Source: Nodularia sp. NIES-3585
Lineage (GTDB): Bacteria; Cyanobacteriota; Cyanobacteriia; Cyanobacteriales; Nostocaceae
Assembly (NCBI RefSeq): GCF_002218065.1
Contig: NZ_BDUB01000001.1
Coordinates: 3,782,720-3,846,719 of the forward strand
DNA: 64,000 nt
Reading direction: 5' to 3'
The notes under the pieces were generated by a model that worked only from the letters and a program-made list of their open reading frames with translations, made no database searches and had not been told where the DNA came from. The position numbers were made by a program, and so were the translations under genes. Below, one piece after another: positions 56,637 through 64,000 of this stretch. Positions within the stretch are counted from its first letter, which is position 1, and each line of letters begins with the position of its first letter.

Positions 56637-56996
56637 CTAATAAACTAAAGGTGCTACACCACGCATCTGACGCAAAGCATTTATACACTGTGGACAATCA
56701 CAGTTAAATAACTCAACGGCCATATCACTTTCTTCAATATTAAAGGCTAGCAGGGTATCTTCATTTTCACCAGCAAACTCGACTCCACCAGCTTCAACTT
56801 GAGGAATTTTAGCCAATACCGAAGCTCTAGCACACACTGGTTTCCATATATGTTCATTCTGTACACAGGTGAGTTTATCTGTGTCGTTTACTTCTGGTTC
56901 GGCCGCCTGTGCTTGGTTAGCCATTACTCCCATAGAAAGAATAGAACTAACTAGCATGGGAGTCGAAAGCAAACTCAGTATAGTTTTTTTGTTCAT
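56637..56996 (-). CDS. Small exported Cys-containing protein
   Basis: Protein of 119 residues. A signal peptide (ILSLLSTPMLVSSILSMGV...QAQA) precedes a mature domain with five cysteines, including the cluster NCDCPQCINALRQ. It has a possible disulfide or metal-binding role. I recognise it as a small cyanobacterial secreted family but not its function. It sits next to the zinc-related cluster, which makes metal binding worth testing. Confidence 0.7.
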   Translation of the reverse strand: MNKKTILSLLSTPMLVSSILSMGVMANQAQAAEPEVNDTDKLTCVQNEHIWKPVCARASVLAKIPQVEAGGVEFAGENEDTLLAFNIEESDMAVELFNCDCPQCINALRQMRGVAPLVY

Positions 56997-57068
56997 GAGG
57001 TTTCCTTTTAAAACAGTCCTGATTGCTTAGATTATCTGATCAAATCTTACGATTCAAGCAAATGTCGA

Positions 57069-57347
57069 TCAGGAATGCCAGCGAGTTGTACGATCTAATT
57101 GATCAATTAAACTAATGCCGAGTTCCTGCAATTGATTGCGGATGCGATCGCTTTCGGCGAAATTATTGGCTTTACGGGCTGCTTGTCGCTGCTGGATTAA
57201 ATTTTCGATTTCTTCCTCAGTTAACTTGTTAACGGCGACCCTGCGGGCTTCTGCTTGAGCTTCTAGTCCCAAAACCTGAGCTAAATTAACCAGAGTTTGC
57301 CATTGCTGCTGAATTTGTTCAATTTTAAGATTAGAGCTTTCAATCAA
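57069..57347 (-). pseudogene. Fragment of cysteinyl-tRNA synthetase (C-terminal end only)
   Basis: The 92-residue frame carries the C-terminal signature of CysRS: EEIENLIQQRQAARKANNFAESDRIRNQL followed by LIDQLDRTTRWH (core RKANNFAESDRIR). The catalytic HIGH/KMSKS domain is missing, and stops close the frame just upstream; it would have to begin at a TTG. It is probably what remains of a second cysS. Retention as a free-standing domain cannot be excluded. Confidence 0.75.
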
Positions 57348-57504
57348 TTTAGTTAACTCTCATACAACCGCATATTTATTTAGTATATTTTATGACTTAT
57401 AGTTAATTGGGAATTTCTAGTTTATTTCTGAAAGTAGAGACAAGAATTTTCCTATCTCTACACCTAAATCAAGAGCTAGATAGAATTAGCTCTATGAAAA
57501 CGAT

Positions 57505-58155
57505 TTAATGAAAGTTAGCATTGTGCCGGATCAAATTCATAAATTCGTCGCGAGTTTTGGAATCTTCCGCAAAAACTCCACGCATGGCACTACTAAGAGT
57601 CCAAGAACCGGGCTTCTGCACACCGCGCATGACCATACACATATGGGTGGCTTCCACAACTACTGCTACACCTTGGGGTTTGAGTAAATTTTGTAATGCA
57701 TCAGCAATTTGGGTCGTGAGACGTTCTTGTACTTGTAAACGTCGTCCATACATTTCACAAATGCGGGCGATTTTAGATAAACCGATGACTTTACCGTTGG
57801 GAATGTAGGCAACATGAGCGCGGCCAATAATTGGCAGGATATGATGCTCACAGGAACTGAAAATATCGATGTCCCGAACCAACACCATTTCATTGGCATC
57901 TTCTGTGAATACTGCTCCATTTAGCAGTTCATCCAAAGATTCAGTGTATCCCTTTGTGAGAAACTGCAAGGCTTTCATGACTCTTTTGGGAGTGTCTTTG
58001 AGTCCTTCGCGGTCTGGATCTTCTCCTAATCCAATCAACAGAGTCCGCACAGCTTGCATCATTTCTGCTTCTGTTACTTTTGGCTGCTTTTGAGCAGTTA
58101 AAGACGATAGTACCTGATCGGCAGAAGTTAGATCGGGACGAATCGATAAAGTCAT
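57505..58155 (-). CDS. folE: GTP cyclohydrolase I (zinc type)
   Basis: Converts GTP to dihydroneopterin triphosphate, the first step of folate and tetrahydropterin synthesis. The protein of 216 residues has the zinc ligands C102 and H105 (SSCEHHILP) and C173 (THMCMVMRG). It also has the GTP site around LSKIARI and QERLTTQIA. It is of the zinc-dependent FolE1 type, not FolE2. It lies about 120 bases downstream of the CobW-type gene on the same strand, which fits a zinc-supply link between chaperone and client enzyme. Confidence 0.95.
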   Translation of the reverse strand: MTLSIRPDLTSADQVLSSLTAQKQPKVTEAEMMQAVRTLLIGLGEDPDREGLKDTPKRVMKALQFLTKGYTESLDELLNGAVFTEDANEMVLVRDIDIFSSCEHHILPIIGRAHVAYIPNGKVIGLSKIARICEMYGRRLQVQERLTTQIADALQNLLKPQGVAVVVEATHMCMVMRGVQKPGSWTLSSAMRGVFAEDSKTRDEFMNLIRHNANFH

Positions 58156-58272
58156 TTTTTGAGTTTTGTAGGAATGTTTTGATGAATTAGTCAGTTGTGA
58201 GATTTCGGTGGCAATTCACCACTGACTACCCCTGACTAATGAATGAGTGTAACATAACTTTACACGTTCTCA

Positions 58273-59307
58273 TCATACCAAACATTTATGCAAATGCGAG
58301 TGAATTTCACTGGTTTTCAAGTTTCTGCCAATAAAAACTAGCTGATTTTTTGGTTGAGAATACCAGTCGTCAGCGTGTAAATTATAACGTTGTCCGCTCA
58401 GTTGAAAGATATGACGTAGATCACTGTCATTAAACCAAAGTATGCCTTTAGCACGAAATACACCTGCTGGCATTTCTTCAGTGAGGAAGGCTTCAAACTT
58501 GTGAACATCAAAAGGGCGATCGCTTTGGAAGGAAATAGAGATAAAGCCATCATTATCCAAGTGATCAGAGTGATGGTGATGATGTTCGTGATCATGGTGA
58601 TGGTGTTCATGATCATGCTGTTTGTGGGCATCCGCTGCGGCAATAGATATATACTGTTCTTGGGGTGTTAACTGTGTGTCTAAAATTAAGGGTAACGGCA
58701 CTTCTCCATATTGAGTAGGCAAAATTTTCGCCCCAACTTTCACTTCATGGATGTAAGCTTCCACTTCCTTAACTTTTTCTGGAGTAACCAAATCAACTTT
58801 ATTCAGGAGAATAATATCTCCATAAGTTATCTGTTTTAAAGCCGATTCACTCTGAAAATGTTCCGCATCAAAAGCTTCTACATCTACCAAAGTAATAATA
58901 GAATCGAGATTAGTTAAATCTCTGAGTTCTGTACCTAAAAAAGTTAAGATAATTGGTAAAGGGTCAGCTACACCAGTAGTTTCAATAACGAGATAATCAA
59001 TGCGGTCTTCTCTTTCTAATATGCGATAGACAGCATCAACCAAGCCATCATTGATAGTACAACAAATACAACCATTGCTGAGTTCCATCATGTCTTCGTC
59101 TACGGAAACTAGCAATTGGCTATCAATGTTAATATCGCCAAATTCATTGACTAAAACAGCAACTTTTAAATCTTGTTTATTTTTGAGTATTTGATTGAGA
59201 AGAGTAGTTTTACCACTTCCTAAAAATCCAGTGATTAAAGTAACCGGCATTCCTCGTTTAGGAATCTCCGCTGTGATGTTGGTTGCGGATGGTGTGAGAG
59301 TAGTCAT
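58273..59307 (-). CDS. CobW/COG0523-family GTP-dependent metal chaperone
   Basis: G3E GTPase of 344 residues. It has Walker A GFLGSGKTTLLN (about 28-39), the metal-binding CxCC motif NGCICCTI (C80, C82, C83), and the GTP motif LNKVDLV. A histidine-rich stretch (about 223-244, HDHEHHHHDHEHHHHHSDH) and a CobW C-terminal domain follow. It belongs to the group that hands zinc to client proteins when zinc is scarce. A Zur-like box upstream and folE downstream support zinc. Cobalt is a less likely alternative. Confidence 0.92.
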   Translation of the reverse strand: MTTLTPSATNITAEIPKRGMPVTLITGFLGSGKTTLLNQILKNKQDLKVAVLVNEFGDINIDSQLLVSVDEDMMELSNGCICCTINDGLVDAVYRILEREDRIDYLVIETTGVADPLPIILTFLGTELRDLTNLDSIITLVDVEAFDAEHFQSESALKQITYGDIILLNKVDLVTPEKVKEVEAYIHEVKVGAKILPTQYGEVPLPLILDTQLTPQEQYISIAAADAHKQHDHEHHHHDHEHHHHHSDHLDNDGFISISFQSDRPFDVHKFEAFLTEEMPAGVFRAKGILWFNDSDLRHIFQLSGQRYNLHADDWYSQPKNQLVFIGRNLKTSEIHSHLHKCLV

Positions 59308-59454
59308 ATTACTTCTGATGATAAAATTTTAGTTCTTGCTGAAAGCCATAGCCAAAATATAGGCGCAAGTGTGACGAACCCGTGCAAGTTGTTCCTCCTG
59401 CTGCTGCAAAATCCCCTGGGACTGGATAACAGAACTAACCATAATTATAAAATA

Positions 59455-59471
59455 ATGAGAATCGTTATCAT
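59455..59471. promoter_or_regulatory. Zur/Fur-like operator upstream of the CobW-type gene
   Basis: ATGAGAATCGTTATCAT is an imperfect palindrome close to the Anabaena Zur box form TGATAATNATTATCA (the complement reads TGATAACGATTCTCA). It lies about 150 bases upstream of the metallochaperone start, so repression in zinc-replete cells is expected. Confidence 0.65.
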
Positions 59472-59567
59472 TTTAGCGCAAAAAAAACCCATTGCCAAAA
59501 TTAGTTTTCCTCTCCTTTCCACCTTTGCGTCTTTGCGCCTTTGCGCGAAACTAATCCATATTTCACC

Positions 59568-60710
59568 TCAGCCAAACTCCTTAAGCGATCGCCTAGCCAA
59601 CTTAGTATAAGTTTTAACAGTAGCCACAGGCATTTCCAAATCGTCAGCTATCAGCCTTAAAGACTCGCCCATTTCCCGCCGTGCCAAAATTGTAGCCCAA
59701 GTTGCCGCTATTTTATCAGTGCGATCGCCTCCAGAGCGTTTGCGTTGAGCCGTAAAAATTGCAGTTAACTCCTCAATGCGTTCTCCCAGGAGATTTGTAA
59801 GTAACTGCGTCGGACTGCTGGCTTCTGGTTCCACCCAACTTAGAGAAGTTTGTCCTAACCCAAAAGTCGTTTTATGTCCCGTTCCACAGTAGGGAGCGAG
59901 TTTAACCAAAGCATAAAACAACTGGGTAAACTCAGTATTAGCCAAAGCAGCTTTACTTAACCCGCAGGACATCGCCCCAGTGAAGCCGGTCACAGAACCT
60001 CGTTTACCAGCAGCTACCTTCACAGATTCCAAGCGGTGTTGATGAATAATTACACTTTCGTCAATCCAATCGAGAAAATCAGCTTGTGATACGGGGATTT
60101 GGGAAAAATCATTCCAGCGCCGCAGATAGCTATGGAAGAGATTCACTGGTACTGGGAGGGGGAAATGATGACCTTTGCGGCGAAAGCTGGTAGGTGAGAT
60201 AAAGCTGAGATTTACCTGAGAGTATTTTGCTGGTGGTTGTAATAGTTGGGCGTAGGTAGTCGGTGGAAGAGCGATTCTCACCTGTTTTATCTGTAGAGTA
60301 GCATCTCTTAAATTTAGGGTTTGTGGCAATTGGGTTAACCATAGTTGGAGAAACTCAGCCACCTTTGCAGATAAAGCGTTGACTTGCCAGTGTAAAATTT
60401 GGTTGGCTTCTAGTTGTAATTGTTTACCAGTGGGAAGGAGTTGACTTTCTAGGGCTGAGATATTGAAGGGTTTTTCTGATTCGCCATCATGGAGATAGGC
60501 GGAAAGGTCTGGGTCAAGTTGTCGCACTTGGTCAAGAAACCAAGCATGGAGGGCGATGGTGTATTGGGAGTAGAGGGAACTGCTGGTAAGTGCTTCGAGG
60601 TCAAATTCTAATCCCACCAATTCGGTGTTATCTGCCCATGTGGGAAGTGTTGCGGTAGGTGATGATTTGGGCTTGGGTTGACGATTGGTAGGTTTAGCTG
60701 TTCTGACCAT
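59568..60710 (-). CDS. cas6: CRISPR endoribonuclease Cas6 with C-terminal helix-turn-helix extension
   Basis: Processes pre-crRNA by cutting within each repeat. The protein of 380 residues has the RAMP layout and the glycine-rich loop GTGHKTTFGLGQ (276-287). The histidine-rich segment near 223 (IIHQHRLESV) may hold catalytic residues. After the loop there is an unusual tail (about 300-380) with a predicted helix-turn-helix, ESLRLIADDLEMPVATVKTY. It lies on the opposite strand from csx3 and cas10 and is separated from them by a damaged toxin-antitoxin pair. Confidence 0.85.
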   Translation of the reverse strand: MVRTAKPTNRQPKPKSSPTATLPTWADNTELVGLEFDLEALTSSSLYSQYTIALHAWFLDQVRQLDPDLSAYLHDGESEKPFNISALESQLLPTGKQLQLEANQILHWQVNALSAKVAEFLQLWLTQLPQTLNLRDATLQIKQVRIALPPTTYAQLLQPPAKYSQVNLSFISPTSFRRKGHHFPLPVPVNLFHSYLRRWNDFSQIPVSQADFLDWIDESVIIHQHRLESVKVAAGKRGSVTGFTGAMSCGLSKAALANTEFTQLFYALVKLAPYCGTGHKTTFGLGQTSLSWVEPEASSPTQLLTNLLGERIEELTAIFTAQRKRSGGDRTDKIAATWATILARREMGESLRLIADDLEMPVATVKTYTKLARRSLKEFG

Positions 60711-60749
60711 TACCGAGTTTTATGCAAGTGTTGTTGAGTATTTTACTCT

Positions 60750-60771
60750 GTTTCCGTCCCCTTGCGGGGAA
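60750..60771. CRISPR. Solitary CRISPR-repeat-like sequence
   Basis: GTTTCCGTCCCCTTGCGGGG, upstream of cas6, has the palindromic core of common cyanobacterial CRISPR repeats. No second copy at a regular distance is seen, so it is an isolated relic at most. Confidence 0.35.
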
Positions 60772-60934
60772 TATATAAGCGGAAAGCGCCATATGAAAAT
60801 GAAAAGTAGAGTATGAGCAGGTTGTAGAGGCAAAATTATCAATATCTCCACAGGGTGAAAAAGTAACCCATAAAATATTGTGAACAGACATTAATCATGA
60901 ATTTTGCATTACTAACTTCGTCTGAGGTCTAAAA

Positions 60935-61126
60935 GGATGTTTGAAAAGTCTGATTTATTACAGCCCCGGCGACTAGAAGTCGCGGCTATACAAACTAAAC
61001 CCGCCTGCGCGGGTTAAAAAACCCATTTTTTCATTAGTCCACGCAGGTGGACTTTGCCTGTGTAGTAGCGTTCGCCCTTGGCGTGGCGTAGCCATATTAT
61101 ATTCGCCCAAAACTTTTCAAACATCT
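60935..61126. mobile_element. MITE-like element with GATGTTTGAAAAGT ends
   Basis: Inverted ends GGATGTTTGAAAAGT (60935-60949) and ACTTTTCAAACATCTT (61112-61127) bound about 190 non-coding bases. The interior includes GCGGCTATACAAAC and AACCCGCCTGCGCGGGTT, the repeat also seen at 25.4 kb. The right end lies against the surviving part of the HigB-like toxin. Confidence 0.65.
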
Positions 61127-61367
61127 TCGCTCCCCTTATAGTTCGGATATCAAGGGTTCCCGTCACGGAAGTATGCGAGAACTTCGGGTACAACATCAGG
61201 GAGAACCATACCGAATATTGTATTGCTTCGATCCTCGTAGGATTGCGGTACTCCTTTTAGGAGGTAACAAAAAAGGTAGCGATCGCTGGTATGAGGAGAA
61301 TGTACCAAAAGCTGATAGACTCTACGACGACTTGCTAAAAGAGCTTGACGATCAAGGATTTATATGA
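61125..61367 (+). pseudogene. HigB-like toxin lacking its N-terminal half
   Basis: The open frame reads SSDIKGSRHGSMRELRVQHQ, then YRILYCFDPRRIAVLLLGGN and DRWYEENVPKADRLYDDLL. This is the C-terminal two-thirds of a HigB/RelE-type mRNA interferase (DUF891/phage-derived Gp49-like). Everything before this is replaced by the MITE-like element. The ATG at 61173 could start a 64-residue product without the toxin's first half. The antitoxin start overlaps the stop by 4 bases. Confidence 0.75.
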
Positions 61368-61669
61368 AGACAAAGCCTTTTAGTGAATTGCGAAACCGGA
61401 TGACACCAGAGCGAAGGGCAAGAAATAAAACTCGCGCTCAAATCGCACTACTACATCTCACCCTGATGGAACTACAAGAATCGTTGGGGCTGACACAGGA
61501 TGATATAGAAAAAAAACTCACTGATGTTGAGTCTACTGTTTTGGAGTTAGAGAACCAAGAGGAGATTCAAGTTTCCACCCTCTCGCGCTATATCAAGGCT
61601 CTTGGTGGAAATCTAAAAATAGTAGCTGATTTTCCCCAAGAGGAAATTGTTCTCGCTCAATTTGAGTAA
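61364..61669 (+). CDS. HigA-like XRE-family antitoxin
   Basis: Protein of 101 residues with a helix-turn-helix: LHLTLMELQESLGLTQDDIE, then VSTLSRYIKALGGNLKIVADFP, the end typical of HigA/XRE antitoxins of the toxin-first type. It neutralises the HigB partner and represses the operon. It overlaps the toxin stop by 4 bases (ATGA). With the toxin truncated it may be an orphan regulator. Confidence 0.85.
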   Translation: MKTKPFSELRNRMTPERRARNKTRAQIALLHLTLMELQESLGLTQDDIEKKLTDVESTVLELENQEEIQVSTLSRYIKALGGNLKIVADFPQEEIVLAQFE

Positions 61670-61740
61670 AGGCTAGTTATTTTTCAAAATCATAATGATA
61701 GCTTGACTAATTACAAAAGTCAAGTTATTATTTTAAGAAC

Positions 61741-61845
61741 TAGAGCAATTGTGTTTTCCCCGCAAGGGGATTGAAACACTCCTCTAGTATGGTGATTGAA
61801 CAGTTTTTTAAGTCTTCACCACTTCCCCGTAAGGGGACTAAAATT
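61741..61845. CRISPR. Two degenerate CRISPR repeats
   Basis: TTTTCCCCGCAAGGGGATTGAAAC (core TCCCCGCAAGGGGATTGAAA, 61757-61776) and TTCCCCGTAAGGGGACTAAAA (core TCCCCGTAAGGGGACTAAAA, 61824-61843) lie 67 bases apart, the spacing of one repeat plus one spacer. ATTGAAAC is the usual 3' end of such repeats. The second copy is degenerate, as a trailer-end repeat would be. It lies between cas6 and csx3. Confidence 0.5.
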
Positions 61846-62021
61846 CACAAGATATATTCTTATTAGGCAGCTACTTTGTAACCAGTAGTTGCCTTTATGT
61901 TGTTATGTTGAAGCATAGCTAATTCAGCAAACTTGGCATGAAATCAACATCCAGCCCATTGGAAAAAGCCTCTTCCCGCGCCCGTGTATGATGTAGCTAT
62001 TGATGAAAAAACACCGCAGCA

Positions 62022-62327
62022 ATGACTACCTACAACATCGAATTCAAAGACGGGATATTACGCGTGAGATTTGGCGAACCTGCTCAAAACGATCAAATTG
62101 TCAAGGATGCAGCCGCGCGACTTGAGGAAATGACCACATCGGGAGAACTCACAGGAGGACAACTGCTAAAGATTAACGGACCGATTTCTATCCCTGTAGC
62201 GTTTGTTTTAGCTCATAAACTTAGTCATATTTACGGTGCTATTGGTTTCTTTGACCCTAAAATAGGCAAATATGTAATTTCCATTACACACAACCCAGCC
62301 TATAAACTCGGTGATTTAATTGATTGA
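62022..62327 (+). CDS. csx3: Csx3-family CRISPR accessory protein (ring nuclease type)
   Basis: Protein of 101 residues of the Csx3 family: GELTGGQLLKINGPISIPVA, then LAHKLSHIYGAIGFFDPKIG and YVISITHNPAYKLGDLI. Csx3 proteins tied to type III CRISPR systems degrade the cyclic tetra-adenylate made by Cas10, switching off the alarm signal. The conserved histidine in LAHKL and the C-terminal ITHNPAY fit. Its stop TGA is followed at once by TAG and then an in-frame 80-codon open stretch. cas10 follows downstream on the same strand. Confidence 0.88.
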   Translation: MTTYNIEFKDGILRVRFGEPAQNDQIVKDAAARLEEMTTSGELTGGQLLKINGPISIPVAFVLAHKLSHIYGAIGFFDPKIGKYVISITHNPAYKLGDLID

Positions 62328-62330
62328 TAG

Positions 62331-62573
62331 CGTGTTGCTGTTGCTAAAATAACCGAATATATACGGAAAATACCAGAATTTTGGCAGAATTTAAATATAC
62401 CTATCATTGTAAAACTTGATAGTGAGTTCTATAATCAACGACGTATAATTTATACTATATTGCCGTTGCTAACTGGTGGTATTCATTACTTCCTAGGAGA
62501 CGAGGACGTTGCTGATCGTGCAATAGTTCAGGACTGGATGCGGTTATTGGTGTGGTTATGTAGTCTAAATTAG
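62331..62573 (+). pseudogene. In-frame extension after the csx3 stops, 80 codons, possible lost fusion domain
   Basis: Directly after csx3's TGA-TAG the same frame stays open: VAVAKITEYIRKIPEFWQNL, then IIVKLDSEFYNQRRIIYTIL and AIVQDWMRLLVWLCSLN. It has no ATG at its beginning. The amino-acid pattern looks real, with aromatic and hydrophobic periodicity. It may be a domain once fused to Csx3, or a truncated neighbour gene. I do not recognise the family. Confidence 0.5.
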
Positions 62574-62602
62574 TTACAAGCTATAGAAAATAAAGTAGGG
62601 AA

Positions 62603-64000
62603 ATGAACACAAAAAAAATTCATCCGATATCAATTGCGATCGCTTGGTGTTTAGCTTGGGGTAATGAACGTCAACCACAGTTTGATATTACCGTTTTACA
62701 GGAAATGCGGGAGGCTTTAAGGAATGGTCAGGAAGTACCGGAAGAGGTAAAAGCAATTGTTCAGCAGGTAGAAGAATTAGAAAATATTAATGATGATTAT
62801 TTTCCACATACCTTGGATGAACTAAAGCGGAAATATTCTAATTTATGGAATCAAACTAATAAAATTGGTTTGGTTTATGGTGGTGTAACCAAGGTTAAAG
62901 GTTATGTATTTGAATCTGAAAAACTTCCTGATATTCGAGGTGCTTCTGGACTTTTAGATCAAATTAACGTAGTTGATTTACCCGTATTTTTTAACAAAGC
63001 TACAGAATCAAATTTATATAGATTTCATTATCCAAAAGTTAGAGAATGGCTACAGTCAAATTTTCCTGGTAAAAATTTACTAGCCGCATTAATACCTGAA
63101 TTAATCATTTATTCTTGTGGCGGTAATATTCTAGCTTTTTGTCCCCCTGCTTTTGTTGATGACTTAGCTAATGCAATTGAAAAGCGTTATACATATAGAA
63201 CATTAACTGCTAATTCCTGTGCAGTTGGTGAAACATTTACATTACTAGAAATTAGATTTGGATTATTAAGAGATAAAATAGAAGATACTTTTTGGTTAGA
63301 ACAGTATCAAGAAACGTATGAAAATGAATTAGTAGAATCATATTTTGGTAAAGTTGTTCAGGCTTCAAGTGTCCAAGATAATTTTAAATATCGTAAAAGT
63401 TTTAATGAATTAACTACAAAACTAGCAATTCGTTTTAATCAGCGTCGTAGTGGTAATAAAACCGAAAATCGTCCTACTCGTCGCTATCCATCAATGTTTG
63501 AAACACATCCCTATTTAAGGAGAGATGAAACAGAAAAACGTTCTGCAATTACTCAAGTAGACCATCTCCCTGGAAACCCATATTTTTCTGAATCTTCAGC
63601 TATAAAACGCCAATTTAGTGATAGAGTCAAAACTGGAAAATTCAAAAATTATAATTGGTATCAAGAAGGTGAAGATTTCTTAGATGAAGGTTGGGTAAAA
63701 AAATTTAAATCTTTTTTAGAAAATAATCCTGAGCAACAAAAAAAATATGCCAAAAATCATCATATTGAAAACATTAAAATAGCGGATTCTTTAACAGAAC
63801 TGGGTCAAGTAAGTAATAGATATATTGCGTATATTTATGCGGATGGCAATAATATGGGCGGGGCAATTCAAAAAATACGCACTCCTCAAGAGTACCAGGA
63901 ATTTAGCCAAGATGTTGATAATGCCACCAGATATTCTGTTTTTCTAGCATTAGCTGAAAATTTACACCCGCGTAAACTAGAATCAGAAAATGATTATTTC
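62603..64000 (+). CDS. cas10: Cas10 (Cmr2/Crm2-like), 5' part, runs off the window
   Basis: The first 466 codons of a large type III CRISPR effector subunit, still open at the end of the window. The N-terminus lacks an obvious HD nuclease motif and shows KVKGYVFESEKLPDIRGASG, typical of Cmr2-like Cas10. The cyclase palm domain has YIYADGNNMGGA with D414 near the end of the visible part. Cas10 makes cyclic oligoadenylate when target RNA is bound, which suits the csx3 gene upstream. A ribosome binding site TAGGGA precedes the ATG. Subtype III-B is likely but the other subunits lie outside. Confidence 0.9.
   Translation, partial: MNTKKIHPISIAIAWCLAWGNERQPQFDITVLQEMREALRNGQEVPEEVKAIVQQVEELENINDDYFPHTLDELKRKYSNLWNQTNKIGLVYGGVTKVKGYVFESEKLPDIRGASGLLDQINVVDLPVFFNKATESNLYRFHYPKVREWLQSNFPGKNLLAALIPELIIYSCGGNILAFCPPAFVDDLANAIEKRYTYRTLTANSCAVGETFTLLEIRFGLLRDKIEDTFWLEQYQETYENELVESYFGKVVQASSVQDNFKYRKSFNELTTKLAIRFNQRRSGNKTENRPTRRYPSMFETHPYLRRDETEKRSAITQVDHLPGNPYFSESSAIKRQFSDRVKTGKFKNYNWYQEGEDFLDEGWVKKFKSFLENNPEQQKKYAKNHHIENIKIADSLTELGQVSNRYIAYIYADGNNMGGAIQKIRTPQEYQEFSQDVDNATRYSVFLALAENLHPRKLESENDYF

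Noticed and set aside
58398-58643. ORF antiparallel in frame to the His-rich part of the CobW gene
   Set aside because: A shifted-frame reading of the histidine codons, on the same strand as the real gene.
59371-59610. 79-codon ORF upstream of the CobW-type gene
   Set aside because: It runs through the Zur-like box and the end of cas6 and has no family resemblance.
61014-61260. ORFs on both strands within the MITE-like element and toxin remnant
   Set aside because: They cross the element's ends and are explained by the insertion. The real toxin frame is the one reading SRHGSMREL.

Overview
The window is cyanobacterial chromosome, most likely from a heterocyst-forming Nostocales organism (Nostoc/Anabaena/Nodularia-like). 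The base for this is the very frequent HIP1 octamer GCGATCGC, CCCCACT heptamer arrays, several families of small dispersed repeats and MITE-like elements, a plant-type ferredoxin, and many cyanobacteria-specific gene families (DUF1822, CHASE2/CHAT, DUF3143, fibrillin-like). No rRNA or tRNA gene was seen.

Layout. 0-8.6 kb: housekeeping genes (methionine aminopeptidase, an oxidoreductase, ferredoxin, SpoIID-like protein, signal peptidase I, ComEA-like protein, TM2 protein, a Ser/Thr kinase fused to a formylglycine-enzyme-like domain). 8.8-13.2 kb: a lone PotC-type permease, a decayed IS4-family element, a phytanoyl-CoA-dioxygenase-like gene and a transposase remnant. 13.5-35.4 kb: a large protease/signalling island. 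It starts with a sigma-like protein, then a DUF1822 gene split by an ISAs1-family insertion, a CHAT+CHASE2 membrane protein, a DUF928-like exported protein and a small TPR protein. It continues with a secreted TPR-CHAT protein, a secreted subtilisin-like S8 protease, a broken toxin-antitoxin pair, a second TPR-CHAT protein and a secreted caspase-family protein. 35.7-45.3 kb: small conserved genes, a GT4 glycosyltransferase, a J-domain protein, an aminotransferase class IV enzyme, FtsH, and a phytochelatin-synthase-like protein. 45.4-48.9 kb: a methyltransferase, bioB and a GNAT gene, preceded by a relic copy of the bioB/GNAT junction. 49-56.5 kb: a PlsY/PEP-synthase-like fusion, a SGNH hydrolase, a TPR protein, a fibrillin-like protein and a pentapeptide-repeat protein. 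56.6-59.5 kb: a candidate zinc-response cluster (CobW-type metallochaperone, FolE, a cysS C-terminal fragment) with a Zur-like box. 59.6-64 kb: the edge of a type III CRISPR-Cas locus (Cas6 with a C-terminal helix-turn-helix, a damaged HigBA pair, CRISPR repeat remnants, the Csx3 ring-nuclease family, and the start of Cas10, which runs off the window).

The most interesting system is the 22-kb island. It carries five candidate cysteine or serine proteases (three CHAT, one caspase-like, one S8). The CHAT-CHASE2 protein sits in a tightly packed operon with a sigma-like protein, while the TPR-CHAT, S8 and caspase proteins all carry export signals. This suggests envelope sensing coupled to a proteolytic cascade, though the function is inferred. 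In this strain the DUF1822 gene was recently broken by an insertion sequence with a perfect 8-bp target duplication, so the upstream operon may be impaired. Mobile-DNA decay is a second theme: 20-25-bp dispersed repeats have landed inside two transposase genes, and MITEs or rearrangements have beheaded two toxin genes.
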